Part shown: one piece after another, positions 8,738 to 15,580 of the stretch | Layout: the number at the start of each line of letters is the position of its first letter | Numbering within the stretch: the stretch's first letter is position 1 | DNA from: Fuchsiella alkaliacetigena | GTDB taxonomy: Bacteria > Bacillota > Halanaerobiia > Halobacteroidales > Acetohalobiaceae | Length of the DNA: 64,000 nt | Assembly: GCF_023227765.1 (NCBI RefSeq) | Contig: NZ_JALKBZ010000002.1 | Coordinates: 62,001-126,000, forward strand | Direction of reading: 5' to 3' | Translations under genes and position numbers: made by a program | The notes under the pieces: model-generated | The model's database searches: none | Seen by the model: the letters and a program-made list of their open reading frames with translations, nothing else | Told to the model about the DNA's origin: nothing

Positions 8738-8811
8738 CTCTCCATAAGAAAGGGGGAGGAGCCGGGTGGCAGTCCCGGCCCTAATCCAACTATCCTAACT
8801 TCTTAGGAGAG
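8738..8811 (-). ncRNA. Structured leader element, unassigned
   Basis: The outer arms CTCTCC-TAAGAA (8811 to 8800) and TTCTTATGGAGAG (8750 to 8738) pair over 12 bp with one bulged base. An inner GC-rich hairpin pairs AGGGCCGGG with CCCGGCTCCT around the loop ACTGCCA. The GC content stands out from the surroundings. I cannot match it to a known riboswitch class. It sits inside the leader of the NikK-like gene, after the second terminator and before the third. Confidence 0.5.
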
Positions 8812-8832
8812 GTAGACAGAACTAACACAATT

Positions 8833-8867
8833 AAAAAATCTCTGCTTTCGATAACAAAAGCAGAGAT
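8833..8867 (-). terminator. Second terminator of the NikK copy 2 leader
   Basis: A 10-bp stem (TCTCTGCTTT and complement) is followed by T6 on the minus strand. It is preceded by CTAATTATC, a block also found before the terminators in other leaders here. Confidence 0.75.
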
Positions 8868-8894
8868 AATTAGCCATAGTTTAAGTACAGTAAC

Positions 8895-8930
8895 TCAAAA
8901 ACCCTCAATCCGGTAAATAAGATTGAGGAT
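8895..8930 (-). terminator. First riboswitch-linked terminator
   Basis: An 8-bp stem (CCTCAATC and complement) is followed by T5 on the minus strand, directly downstream of the cobalamin aptamer. Confidence 0.75.
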
Positions 8931-8991
8931 AATTAGTCAGTACAACCAATTACCTATATTACTTGCTACCGAAGTATTAATAGGTTCAGTA

Positions 8992-9190
8992 ACTAGGCAG
9001 GTCTCCTGACTTCTGGTTTAAAGACTTTACCTTCCCTGAATACCTCAAGTATTCAAGTGGCTTCATTAAGTCCGATTAGCAATTAATTATCAACTGCTGT
9101 TTACCAGTTACAGTGGCGAGCCCGTTCAGGATTTACACCTGATTCCCTATTCTCTCTTAGTCGTAACTAAGAGCACCTAATTACCGAGCG
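8992..9190 (-). promoter_or_regulatory. Cobalamin riboswitch A (upstream of NikK copy 2)
   Basis: On the minus strand it contains AGGGAATCAGGTG, the L5 block GCCACTGTAA, and the B12 box AGTCAGGAGACCTGCC at about 9012 to 8997. This is a class I (adenosylcobalamin) aptamer. A downstream hairpin at about 8943-8988 (CCTAT/ATAGG stem) is the probable P13/L13 that kisses L5. Binding of adenosylcobalamin should favour the following terminators and switch off the gene. Confidence 0.93.
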
Positions 9191-9233
9191 ATATTAAATT
9201 TTAAAGTGTCTCTCAAAATTACTCTATATAAGA

Positions 9234-9261
9234 TATTCTATATATTTATCCAAACTCCTTC
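9234..9261 (-). promoter_or_regulatory. Sigma-H-type promoter of leader A
   Basis: GAAGGA and GAATA are spaced by 17 nt, which equals RNAGGAWWW-N11-RNNGAATWW, the sigma-H consensus, with one mismatch in the W positions. It lies about 40 nt upstream of the aptamer. Confidence 0.6.
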
Positions 9262-9300
9262 TTTTAAACTAGATTTTTTTAAAAAAATTACCTAAATAAA

Positions 9301-9342
9301 AAAAGGGCCCTACTTTCAAAGCCAGATTTGAAAGTAGAACCT
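9301..9342 (-). terminator. Terminator of a short orphan transcription unit
   Basis: A 10-bp stem (CTACTTTCAA and complement) is followed by T-rich sequence on the minus strand. It lies about 160 nt downstream of the promoter-like element at 9498-9525. Confidence 0.75.
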
Positions 9343-9525
9343 TAATAAAACAGTTATATTAGTATATTAGCTGCTAAGCTTAAGTTAAAATATCCATCAA
9401 TTATAGATAGACTACAGGTACATAAAACTCTTTATCACCTCCTCTAACTTTATTTAGTAACACATTTATTATAAAAATAACACGCTATATATAAATATAT
9501 TCTTCATTCATTAGCAAAGTCCTGC
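9343..9525 (-). other. Orphan promoter and ribosome site without a gene
   Basis: A sigma-H-type element (GCAGGA-N17-GAATA, 9525 to 9498) is followed by a strong GAGGAGGTG site near 9450 and then by only tiny frames (8 codons or fewer). The promoter region copies that of cbiM at 11183-11210 almost base for base. It is either a leader whose gene was lost or a small-RNA unit of about 150 nt. Confidence 0.5.
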
Positions 9526-9563
9526 TTAAAAATAAATTTTTTTAATTTTTTCTTAAATAAGCA

Positions 9564-9595
9564 AAAGCCCTCAACCATTTCCCAGATTGAGGGCT
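9564..9595 (-). terminator. Terminator after NikK copy 1
   Basis: A 10-bp stem (AAGCCCTCAA and complement) followed by TTTTGC on the minus strand, 7 nt after the stop codon of the 9602 gene. Confidence 0.8.
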
Positions 9596-9601
9596 TAAGA
9601 T

Positions 9602-10423
9602 CTATCTAAATAACCTTTGAAAAAAGCCAGGTTTTTCTTCAACCTCTAAGTACAAAGTCGTATTATACCTTGCTCTGTCGTATTCTATTATTTCCGTAAG
9701 CTCTTCTTCAGCAAAATCTTCTCCTGAACTATCCAGATCCATTAAGCTACCGATATGAATAAACCATCTTCCTACTTGATCCAGCTCAACCTCTAACCTG
9801 CCTTCAGCATCAGTAGTTAACTCTGTCACCTGATCGTTTGGGGCTACCACAGTTACTTCTTCCTCACTAACTGCTTCTCCCTGATAACTTAGTCTAAGGC
9901 TAGCCTCACTTCCTTCAGTAATACTAATGCTGCCTTCACTAATAAACTCTGCTCCTAAAGGAGTCTCGGGAATCTCAATTTCATTATCCCCTCCTACAAT
10001 TAAAGGAGCCTTAGCATCATAGTAACGCAACTGCATTCCTCCGGAAGGATCGCGGTCACTTCTATCAACTACTCCTCTGGGCCCTTCAGCAACTACCCAG
10101 TATACTCCTTCTTCCTCTGGAGTAAAGGTAGCTACATATCTATTAGCAGCCGCCTCAAGCTCAAAATCTAACTCAGTTACATTTCCTGCTTCATCAACTA
10201 CCATCAGTTCAGCCTTTTCCTCCAAAGTAGCAAAAAAACTATGTTCATAGTCAGGAGCATCGGGATGATGACCAAAGAAAAATTCAATCTCTACTTCTTC
10301 ACCACTCTCGACCTGTTGCGGAAAGTCCAGTACCATTTCGTGAGCCAATAACTGACTACTAAAACCCAACACCAACATTGTCACTACCAACATCATTAAC
10401 AACTTCTTAGACTTACTGGCCAT
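9602..10423 (-). CDS. NikK-like exported DUF4198 protein, cobalt uptake accessory (copy 1)
   Basis: 273 residues from the ATG at 10423 behind AGGAGGAATT. The signal peptide ends at LLAHEMV, again leaving a histidine at the processed N terminus. The DUF4198 domain has LDFPQQVESGEEV, FGHHPD, GVYWVVAEG and MQLRYYDAKAPL. It lies 79 nt downstream of cbiM copy 2, clearly in the same operon, which supports a role with that S component. Its likely function is to capture or hand over Co2+ (or Ni2+) at the outer face. Paralogue of 7690-8493. Confidence 0.82.
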   Translation of the reverse strand: MASKSKKLLMMLVVTMLVLGFSSQLLAHEMVLDFPQQVESGEEVEIEFFFGHHPDAPDYEHSFFATLEEKAELMVVDEAGNVTELDFELEAAANRYVATFTPEEEGVYWVVAEGPRGVVDRSDRDPSGGMQLRYYDAKAPLIVGGDNEIEIPETPLGAEFISEGSISITEGSEASLRLSYQGEAVSEEEVTVVAPNDQVTELTTDAEGRLEVELDQVGRWFIHIGSLMDLDSSGEDFAEEELTEIIEYDRARYNTTLYLEVEEKPGFFQRLFR

Positions 10424-10502
10424 AATTGTAATTCCTCCTAATTTAATATTACTATATAACACCACCACAAAATAGGTGTTACTTAATAGCTAAAAAAATA
10501 AC

Positions 10503-11117
10503 CTAAAACTCCTCCAGCAGCTGAGGCTTTACTCGCAGTAGAAAAACAACCACCAGCATACTCAAAACTGCTTCGATAACTAGTACCGGCAAGTGGGAAA
10601 CAATAATCACTCTAGCTAGTTGTAAAAATGAGTCCTCAGCCAGCATCAATACTCCCGCCATTATCAAGGTAGAGATAACTATAGCTAGTCCACCACAGAT
10701 AAAGGCTGCCCCTCCTAATAAATAAGTACTATCCTGCTGGCGACTTAAATTAAAAACAGACTTAAATAAGTAGTAACAGATAATAGCTGGAGTAGCCATC
10801 AATACCACATTAACCCCCAGGACTGTAAGTCCCCCAAACTGAAATAGCAGTAACTGTAATACTAAAGCAACTAAAAAGGCTGGAAAAACCTGCCAACCTA
10901 AAATGATTCCAGCAATTCCATTTAAAACTAGATGTACACTAGTTGGCCCTAAGGGTACGTGAATCAAAGCGGCCACAAATAAAGCTGCTGTTACAATAGC
11001 TACTTTAGGAATCTGGCAGTCTTTCATACTCTTTAAGCCCACCGCTACTCCTGACACTGCTGTAACAGCACCAGTAACTAAGATTGGAGCTGTCAAAACC
11101 CCCTCTGAAATATGCAT
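10503..11117 (-). CDS. cbiM: ECF cobalt transporter substrate-binding membrane protein CbiM (copy 2)
   Basis: 204 residues, about six to seven hydrophobic segments. The diagnostic N terminus MHISEGVL is present; in this family the Met-His start coordinates the metal. PLGPTSVHLVLNG, with the second metal-ligand histidine, lies near residues 57-69. It is close to the copy at 12574-13203. There is no fused CbiN. It pairs with the NikK-like gene directly downstream and has its own sigma-H-like promoter, but I see no riboswitch in its leader. It must share CbiQ and CbiO encoded upstream. A nickel-specific role (NikM) cannot be excluded. Confidence 0.88.
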   Translation of the reverse strand: MHISEGVLTAPILVTGAVTAVSGVAVGLKSMKDCQIPKVAIVTAALFVAALIHVPLGPTSVHLVLNGIAGIILGWQVFPAFLVALVLQLLLFQFGGLTVLGVNVVLMATPAIICYYLFKSVFNLSRQQDSTYLLGGAAFICGGLAIVISTLIMAGVLMLAEDSFLQLARVIIVSHLPVLVIEAVLSMLVVVFLLRVKPQLLEEF

Positions 11118-11182
11118 TCTTTCACCTCACCATTCATTTAATAGCACAATAAAAAAATAAATAACACCACTCTATAACATAT

Positions 11183-11210
11183 TATTCTTCATTTATTAGC
11201 AAAGTCCTGC
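11183..11210 (-). promoter_or_regulatory. Sigma-H-type promoter of cbiM copy 2
   Basis: GCAGGA-N17-GAATA on the minus strand, about 66 nt upstream of the ATG. Nearly identical to the orphan element at 9498-9525. Confidence 0.55.
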
Positions 11211-11262
11211 TTAAAAATAAACTTTTTTTATTTTTTCTATAACAGGAGCAACCCCTAAAAAA

Positions 11263-11298
11263 ACCAACCCTAGCACTTAGCCAGGATTGGCCTTCAAA
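11263..11298 (-). terminator. Terminator after the NikL-like gene
   Basis: The stem CCAATCCT/AGGGTTGG is followed by T8 on the minus strand. It separates the cbiM-cbiQ-nikL unit from cbiM copy 2. Confidence 0.75.
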
Positions 11299-11342
11299 AA
11301 ATATTTTACTATTGTGGCCCAGCCACAAAAATGTTAGCTACA

Positions 11343-11759
11343 TCAGTTACTCCCACTCTTGAAAAAAGTAGTTAAAGCTCCCAGAATAATCAAGATTCCT
11401 ATTCCTAACGCCGCTCTAACCCACATAGGCAGCGCATCTAAAGCTGACGGCTCTGCACCGCTCTCCCAGACAGCTCGATGGCCTGCATCATCTTGAGCGA
11501 CTACTCTATGCGGCTCCAGTTCAGCCTCGAACTCAAAAATACCATCCTCATTAGTTTCTCCCTCCAGGATTAATTCATCTTGAATATCATATAACGAAAC
11601 ATCAGCCCCTACAGCCACACTACCATCATCAAATCTAGCCTTAACCTGACCATCCTCCGGCTCCTCAACGATCATCCGGTGAGCCTGTACACCTACTGTT
11701 ACAGCTAAAAGTAATACTAAACACAATACAGATATTCTTAAAAGTTTATTTTTTGACAT
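11343..11759 (-). CDS. NikL-like accessory protein of the ECF cobalt transporter
   Basis: 138 residues. The N-terminal signal segment ends near GVQAHRM, again with a histidine at the mature N terminus. An extracytoplasmic Ig-like/carboxypeptidase-regulatory type domain follows (GADVSLYD, GETNEDGIFEFEAEL). The C-terminal membrane helix runs from about residue 113 to 132. This architecture matches the NikL component found in NikKMLQO-type Ni/Co ECF systems, which may replace CbiN. It is 20 nt downstream of cbiQ in the same operon. The family call rests on architecture and context. Confidence 0.72.
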   Translation of the reverse strand: MSKNKLLRISVLCLVLLLAVTVGVQAHRMIVEEPEDGQVKARFDDGSVAVGADVSLYDIQDELILEGETNEDGIFEFEAELEPHRVVAQDDAGHRAVWESGAEPSALDALPMWVRAALGIGILIILGALTTFFKSGSN

Positions 11760-11779
11760 TAGTATAGTCCTCCCTATTT

Positions 11780-12544
11780 TTAAATTATTATCAAACCTAC
11801 TTCTATCATAATAAACCAGCTAATTAAGACCACAGTAGCCGAAAACACTAATAAATCACTCACCGAAATACTGAAGTTATCTCTAATATAAAGCTTACCT
11901 TTAAAGCCTCGAGCTAACATAGCCTGATAAACTCTATTGGAACGATCGTAACTCTTAATCAACAGCATTCCCACCAGATAAGCATAGGTACGATAAGAAT
12001 GCAAATTAGTCCGCGGTTTAAAACCTCTATTAAGCACAGAATTATGTAAAGTGCTAAACTCATCAGCAATTACGTGTATATAACGATAGACAAAGAAAAA
12101 GAGATAAATTAGCTTTTCTGGAATATATAGCTGCTTCATAGCCTGCAATAAAGAGGTCATCTCAGAAGTAGAAAGTAAAGCAATCATGGCTAACATAATC
12201 GCATTAGATCTTAAAGTAATTCGCAAAGCATAAATAACTCCCTCATAGGAAGCAGTTAAGGGCCCTAAGTAAAACAGAGCTGTACCGGGATAGGTAAAGG
12301 GGATAAAAATCCAGATTCCGAAGATGAAAAAGTTAATTACCAGTAAGCGTTTTAAAACCTTTTTCCAGCTCAACTTAGCCGCCACTATAAAAAAACTAGC
12401 CAGTAGTACCGCCTGAATCAACATAGGCATGCTTTCTCCTACCGCTACTATTATAGCTAACATTACTACCATCAATATTTTTAACCTAGGATCTAACTTA
12501 TGCACCCAAGTAGAACCCTCCGCAAATTCTTGATTAATCATCAT
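11780..12544 (-). CDS. cbiQ: ECF transporter T component CbiQ
   Basis: 254 residues with about five membrane segments. The N terminus, MINQEFAEGSTWVHKLDPRLK, is typical of EcfT proteins. The cytoplasmic coupling motifs that contact the ATPase are visible: LNRGFKPRT near residue 171 and MLARGFKGKLY near 209, the two Ala-Arg-Gly-type motifs. It couples CbiO to the two CbiM copies. It sits between cbiM copy 1 (30 nt) and the nikL-like gene. Confidence 0.9.
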   Translation of the reverse strand: MMINQEFAEGSTWVHKLDPRLKILMVVMLAIIVAVGESMPMLIQAVLLASFFIVAAKLSWKKVLKRLLVINFFIFGIWIFIPFTYPGTALFYLGPLTASYEGVIYALRITLRSNAIMLAMIALLSTSEMTSLLQAMKQLYIPEKLIYLFFFVYRYIHVIADEFSTLHNSVLNRGFKPRTNLHSYRTYAYLVGMLLIKSYDRSNRVYQAMLARGFKGKLYIRDNFSISVSDLLVFSATVVLISWFIMIEVGLIII

Positions 12545-12573
12545 TTTAAAAACTCCCCTTTATTATTTAACCC

Positions 12574-13203
12574 TTATAGATTAAGTGAACTTAACTCTAT
12601 TTCCTGCATAGCCTCCGGCTTAGTTTTGACAATAAAGACTACACAGATCGCAGTCAAAACCCCCTCGATTAACATTACCGGTAAATGAGATAATAAAATC
12701 AGATTAGCCATCTCCATAAAAGAGTCCTGAGTAAAGACTAAAGCAAACATTAACATTATTACTGTTAATAAAACTCCTAAAGCTCCACAGACAAAAGAAC
12801 TGACTGATAATACCTTTAAACCGCCTCTCTTTCTTTCCACAACTGATCTAAATAAATAATAGCAGATTAAAGCTGGTACAGCCACAATACTTACATTAAC
12901 TCCTAAGGTAGTTAAACCGCCGTGTTGAAAAAGTACCGCCTGTAAGAAAAAAGCTATCAAAAAAGCGGGAAAGACCTTCCAGCCTAAAAAGACGCCTGCT
13001 AAACCATTCAAAACCAAGTGTACACTAGTCGGCCCTAAAGGTACGTGAATTAAAGAGGCTATAAATAAAGCTGAGGTTATTATTGAAGTCTTAGGAATAT
13101 CCTGATCATCCAAGTCCTTTAAACCAACAGCTACTCCTCCAGCCGCAACTGCTGCCCCAGCAGCTAAAACCGGTGCTGCTAATACTCCTTCTGAAATATG
13201 CAT
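12574..13203 (-). CDS. cbiM: ECF cobalt transporter substrate-binding membrane protein CbiM (copy 1)
   Basis: 209 residues from the ATG at 13203, chosen because it gives the conserved MHISEGVL N terminus and follows GGAGGT; a longer frame to 13248 adds 15 residues without family support. IPKTSIITSALF and PLGPTSVHLVLNGLAG carry the second metal-ligand histidine. It is the first gene behind riboswitch C and is followed closely by cbiQ and the nikL-like gene. Expected to bind Co2+ for cobamide synthesis. Confidence 0.9.
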   Translation of the reverse strand: MHISEGVLAAPVLAAGAAVAAGGVAVGLKDLDDQDIPKTSIITSALFIASLIHVPLGPTSVHLVLNGLAGVFLGWKVFPAFLIAFFLQAVLFQHGGLTTLGVNVSIVAVPALICYYLFRSVVERKRGGLKVLSVSSFVCGALGVLLTVIMLMFALVFTQDSFMEMANLILLSHLPVMLIEGVLTAICVVFIVKTKPEAMQEIELSSLNL

Positions 13204-13279
13204 TATGTTTATACCTCCATTTAGATTTTTTGAAGTTACTGATCTCAACAGCTAAACGGAGGCTTTAACTTTCATATTA

Positions 13280-13308
13280 AAAACCCAACCTAACAAGTAG
13301 GATGGGGA
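13280..13308 (-). terminator. Riboswitch C terminator
   Basis: The stem CCATCCTA/TAGGTTGG, with one mismatch, is followed by T5 on the minus strand, between aptamer C and cbiM. Confidence 0.65.
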
Positions 13309-13359
13309 GCTTAGCAGATACTGCTACCTCCTTGCCATCGAAGATCTAGTAGCTTCAAT

Positions 13360-13572
13360 AATTAGGCAGGTCTCCTGACTTCCGGTTTTAAAAAGACTTT
13401 GCCTTCCCTGAATACTTAAAGTACCCAAGTGGTCACTAAGTCTACTCAGCAATTAACAATGTTTAATTGTTAACTGCTCTTTTCCGGTTACAGTGGCGGG
13501 CCCGTTCAGGCTTTACACCTGATTCCCTATTCTCCCCTAGCCGTAGCTAGGAGCACCTAATTATCAACGATA
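13360..13572 (-). promoter_or_regulatory. Cobalamin riboswitch C (cbiM-cbiQ-nikL)
   Basis: The B12 box AGTCAGGAGACCTGCC lies at about 13380-13365 and GGGCCCGCCACTGTAAC at about 13507-13490; AGGGAATCAGGTG is also present. The probable P13/L13 hairpin with loop CGATGGC is at 13330-13357. Adenosylcobalamin class I. Confidence 0.95.
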
Positions 13573-13601
13573 TTAACTTTTAAAAACTCTACTTAATAGT
13601 A

Positions 13602-13629
13602 TGTTCTATACATATTAGAATTTTCCTGC
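13602..13629 (-). promoter_or_regulatory. Sigma-H-type promoter of leader C
   Basis: GCAGGA-N17-GAACA on the minus strand; the -10 side has C for T in GAAT. It lies about 30 nt upstream of the aptamer. Confidence 0.5.
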
Positions 13630-13691
13630 TTAATTAACAAAAAACTTAAAAATTCCCTCCCCAAGTCTAGTAAACTTTACTTTCTCTTAAA

Positions 13692-14510
13692 CTAGAGCCT
13701 TTCTTTTAAAACAGTTACCGCTTCCTCAATTGTCTGGGGTAGACTAGAAAGCTCTGTTAACTCAAGCCTTTGAAATAACTTAGTAATAGTAGGTAAGTCC
13801 AAGTTAGCCTGCTCGATTAACTCCAAGTTAGCTAATAACTCTCTACCTCCCTCAGCTAACACCCTTCCCTCTTCAATAACTATCACCCGATCAGCCCACT
13901 CAGCAGCAAAGTCCATATCATGGGTAACTACCAGAAGTGTCTTTTCTGTCTTATGTAAACGGTCTAAAATCCCTAAAAAATCAGCCTTACCCTGGGGATC
14001 TAAGTAAGATAGCGGTTCATCAAAAATAATAATCTCTGGCTCAATAGCTAAAATCCCCGCAATAGCAACTCGCTTTTTCTGCCCATAACTGAGATTATGG
14101 GGCGAAGCATCCTGTAAATCCAGAATATCTACTGAGCTTAGGGCCCATTCTATCCTCTCTTTAATCTTTTCCTCATCACTCCAGCCAAAGTTCAAGAGTC
14201 CAAAGGCTACATCCTCATAAACAGTGGTCGAAAAGACCTGGTCATCAGGATCTTGCATTACTAAGCCCACCTGGCTTCTTACCCATTCCTTATTTTCATC
14301 GTTAACCACCTGTGACTTAATCTTTACCTGCCCTTGTTGGGCCAGATAAAGAGCATTTAGATGAAATAATAAGGTAGACTTACCAGCGCCATTGGGCCCT
14401 AAGATAGCCACCCGAGTATTTTTTTCTACTGCAAAACTGACATCTGCTAATGCTTTAGTACCATCTCCATATTTATAAGCTAAATTATTTACCTCAATAA
14501 TATTCTCCAA
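13692..14510 (-). CDS. cbiO: ECF cobalt transporter ATPase CbiO
   Basis: 272 residues, single ABC domain. Walker A GPNGAGKST is near residue 37, the Q-loop is in VMQDPDDQVF, the signature is LSYGQKKRVAIAG near 142, Walker B IIIFDEPL is followed by the D-loop, and the switch histidine is in VVTHDMDF. The start is TTG at 14510 behind AGGGGTG. It is transcribed from its own riboswitch leader D and is followed by riboswitch C, so the ATPase and the membrane parts are independently B12-controlled. It must serve both CbiM proteins. Confidence 0.93.
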   Translation of the reverse strand: MENIIEVNNLAYKYGDGTKALADVSFAVEKNTRVAILGPNGAGKSTLLFHLNALYLAQQGQVKIKSQVVNDENKEWVRSQVGLVMQDPDDQVFSTTVYEDVAFGLLNFGWSDEEKIKERIEWALSSVDILDLQDASPHNLSYGQKKRVAIAGILAIEPEIIIFDEPLSYLDPQGKADFLGILDRLHKTEKTLLVVTHDMDFAAEWADRVIVIEEGRVLAEGGRELLANLELIEQANLDLPTITKLFQRLELTELSSLPQTIEEAVTVLKERL

Positions 14511-14572
14511 TATCTACACCCCTATACTTTCTCGGATACTTCTCTGATATCTATTAACAGAGACTAAAACTA

Positions 14573-14605
14573 AAAAATCCTCAACCTGACAGATATGGTT
14601 GAGGG
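14573..14605 (-). terminator. Riboswitch D terminator
   Basis: The stem CCTCAACC/GGTTGAGG is followed by T6 on the minus strand, between aptamer D and cbiO. Confidence 0.8.
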
Positions 14606-14663
14606 TAATTAGTCAAATGCTAACCACCTACCTTTCTTGCCATCGAAGTAATAGTAGGTCAAT

Positions 14664-14862
14664 AACTAGGCAGGTCTCCTGACTTCCGGTTTTAAGAGGA
14701 CTCTACCTTCCCTGAACACTTAAAGTATCCAAGTGGTCTAAATAGTCCTGTTAGCAATTATTAATTGTTCTTTTCCGGTTACAGTGGCGGGCCCGCTCAG
14801 GCTTCTCACCTGATTCCCTATTATCCCTTAGCTTCTCCTAAAGGCACCAAGTTATTAACATT
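14664..14862 (-). promoter_or_regulatory. Cobalamin riboswitch D (cbiO)
   Basis: B12 box AGTCAGGAGACCTGCC near 14685-14670, GGGCCCGCCACTGTAAC near 14790, and AGGGAATCAGGTG upstream. The linker hairpin with loop CGATGGC is at 14628-14660. Class I aptamer. Confidence 0.95.
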
Positions 14863-14897
14863 ATTAACTTTTAAGATTAAATTAATCTCTTTTAATA

Positions 14898-14925
14898 TAT
14901 TCTAGACAATAAGTAAAAAACCTGC
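14898..14925 (-). promoter_or_regulatory. Sigma-H-type promoter of leader D
   Basis: GCAGGT-N17-GAATA on the minus strand, 35 nt upstream of the aptamer. One change in the -35 block (T for A). Confidence 0.5.
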
Positions 14926-14947
14926 TTAAATTCGAAAAAAATAAATA

Positions 14948-14974
14948 AGCCTCTCCATTTAAAGTGAAGAGGCC
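14948..14974 (-). terminator. Terminator after the methyltransferase gene
   Basis: A 7-8 bp stem (AGGCCTCT/AGAGGCTT type) with a T-rich tail on the minus strand, just past the stop at 14994. Confidence 0.65.
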
Positions 14975-14993
14975 TATAGTTCAAAGCAATTCT

Positions 14994-15563
14994 TTAATTT
15001 CTTTCACTTAAAATAGCATACTGCTGATCATTTAGAGCTAGCTCTTTTACTATCTTCATTCCAAATTGAGATAAGATCTCCGCTAACTCCTCCGTGCTTA
15101 CTCTGATCTCCAAAGGCGGGCCCGACTCCATTTCCTCTTTCTTCCACTCAATAATAGCTAAAGCACCATCAAGTTTTAGCTTATCTAAGTAGTTAGCAAA
15201 GAACTGCTGTTTATCTTCAACTTCGTGGATCACACTAGAAATCAAAATAAAGTCAACCGCATCTTCTAGCTGAGCATCGTATTCACTGCTTTTAACTAGC
15301 TTTAAGTTAGCAAGCCCTTCCTCCTTAACTATCTCTTCGAGAGCACCTAACATCTCCTCCGAAGTATCCAGAGCGTAAACCAAACCTTCACTTCCCACTA
15401 TTTGAGCTGCTGGCAAAGAAAAGTAACCAATTCCAGCTCCAATATCGGCTACGGTAGCTCCTTTTTTTAAGCCTAACTTCTTTAAAGTCTCTTTAGGTGG
15501 CAGTATCTCTTGCCTTTCCTGACTTATCAACTTATGCTTATTAGCTGGATCGAATTTATGAAT
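14994..15563 (-). CDS. Class I SAM-dependent methyltransferase, ATT start
   Basis: 189 residues if started at the ATT at 15563-15561. The N-terminal motif HKFDPANKHKL...ER...LPP, which I recall from this methyltransferase group, begins directly after this codon, and AGGAGG lies 8 nt upstream. The nearest canonical start in frame (TTG at 15530) would cut the motif and has no ribosome site. The SAM-binding motif VADIGAGIGYFSLPAA is near residues 41-56, with an acidic residue in YALDTS. It is the last gene of the riboswitch E operon, 17 nt after the ATPase. The substrate is unknown; a link to cobalt or corrinoid use is inferred from context only. Confidence 0.8.
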   Translation of the reverse strand: MHKFDPANKHKLISQERQEILPPKETLKKLGLKKGATVADIGAGIGYFSLPAAQIVGSEGLVYALDTSEEMLGALEEIVKEEGLANLKLVKSSEYDAQLEDAVDFILISSVIHEVEDKQQFFANYLDKLKLDGALAIIEWKKEEMESGPPLEIRVSTEELAEILSQFGMKIVKELALNDQQYAILSERN

Positions 15564-15580
15564 TATAATCTCCTCCTATT

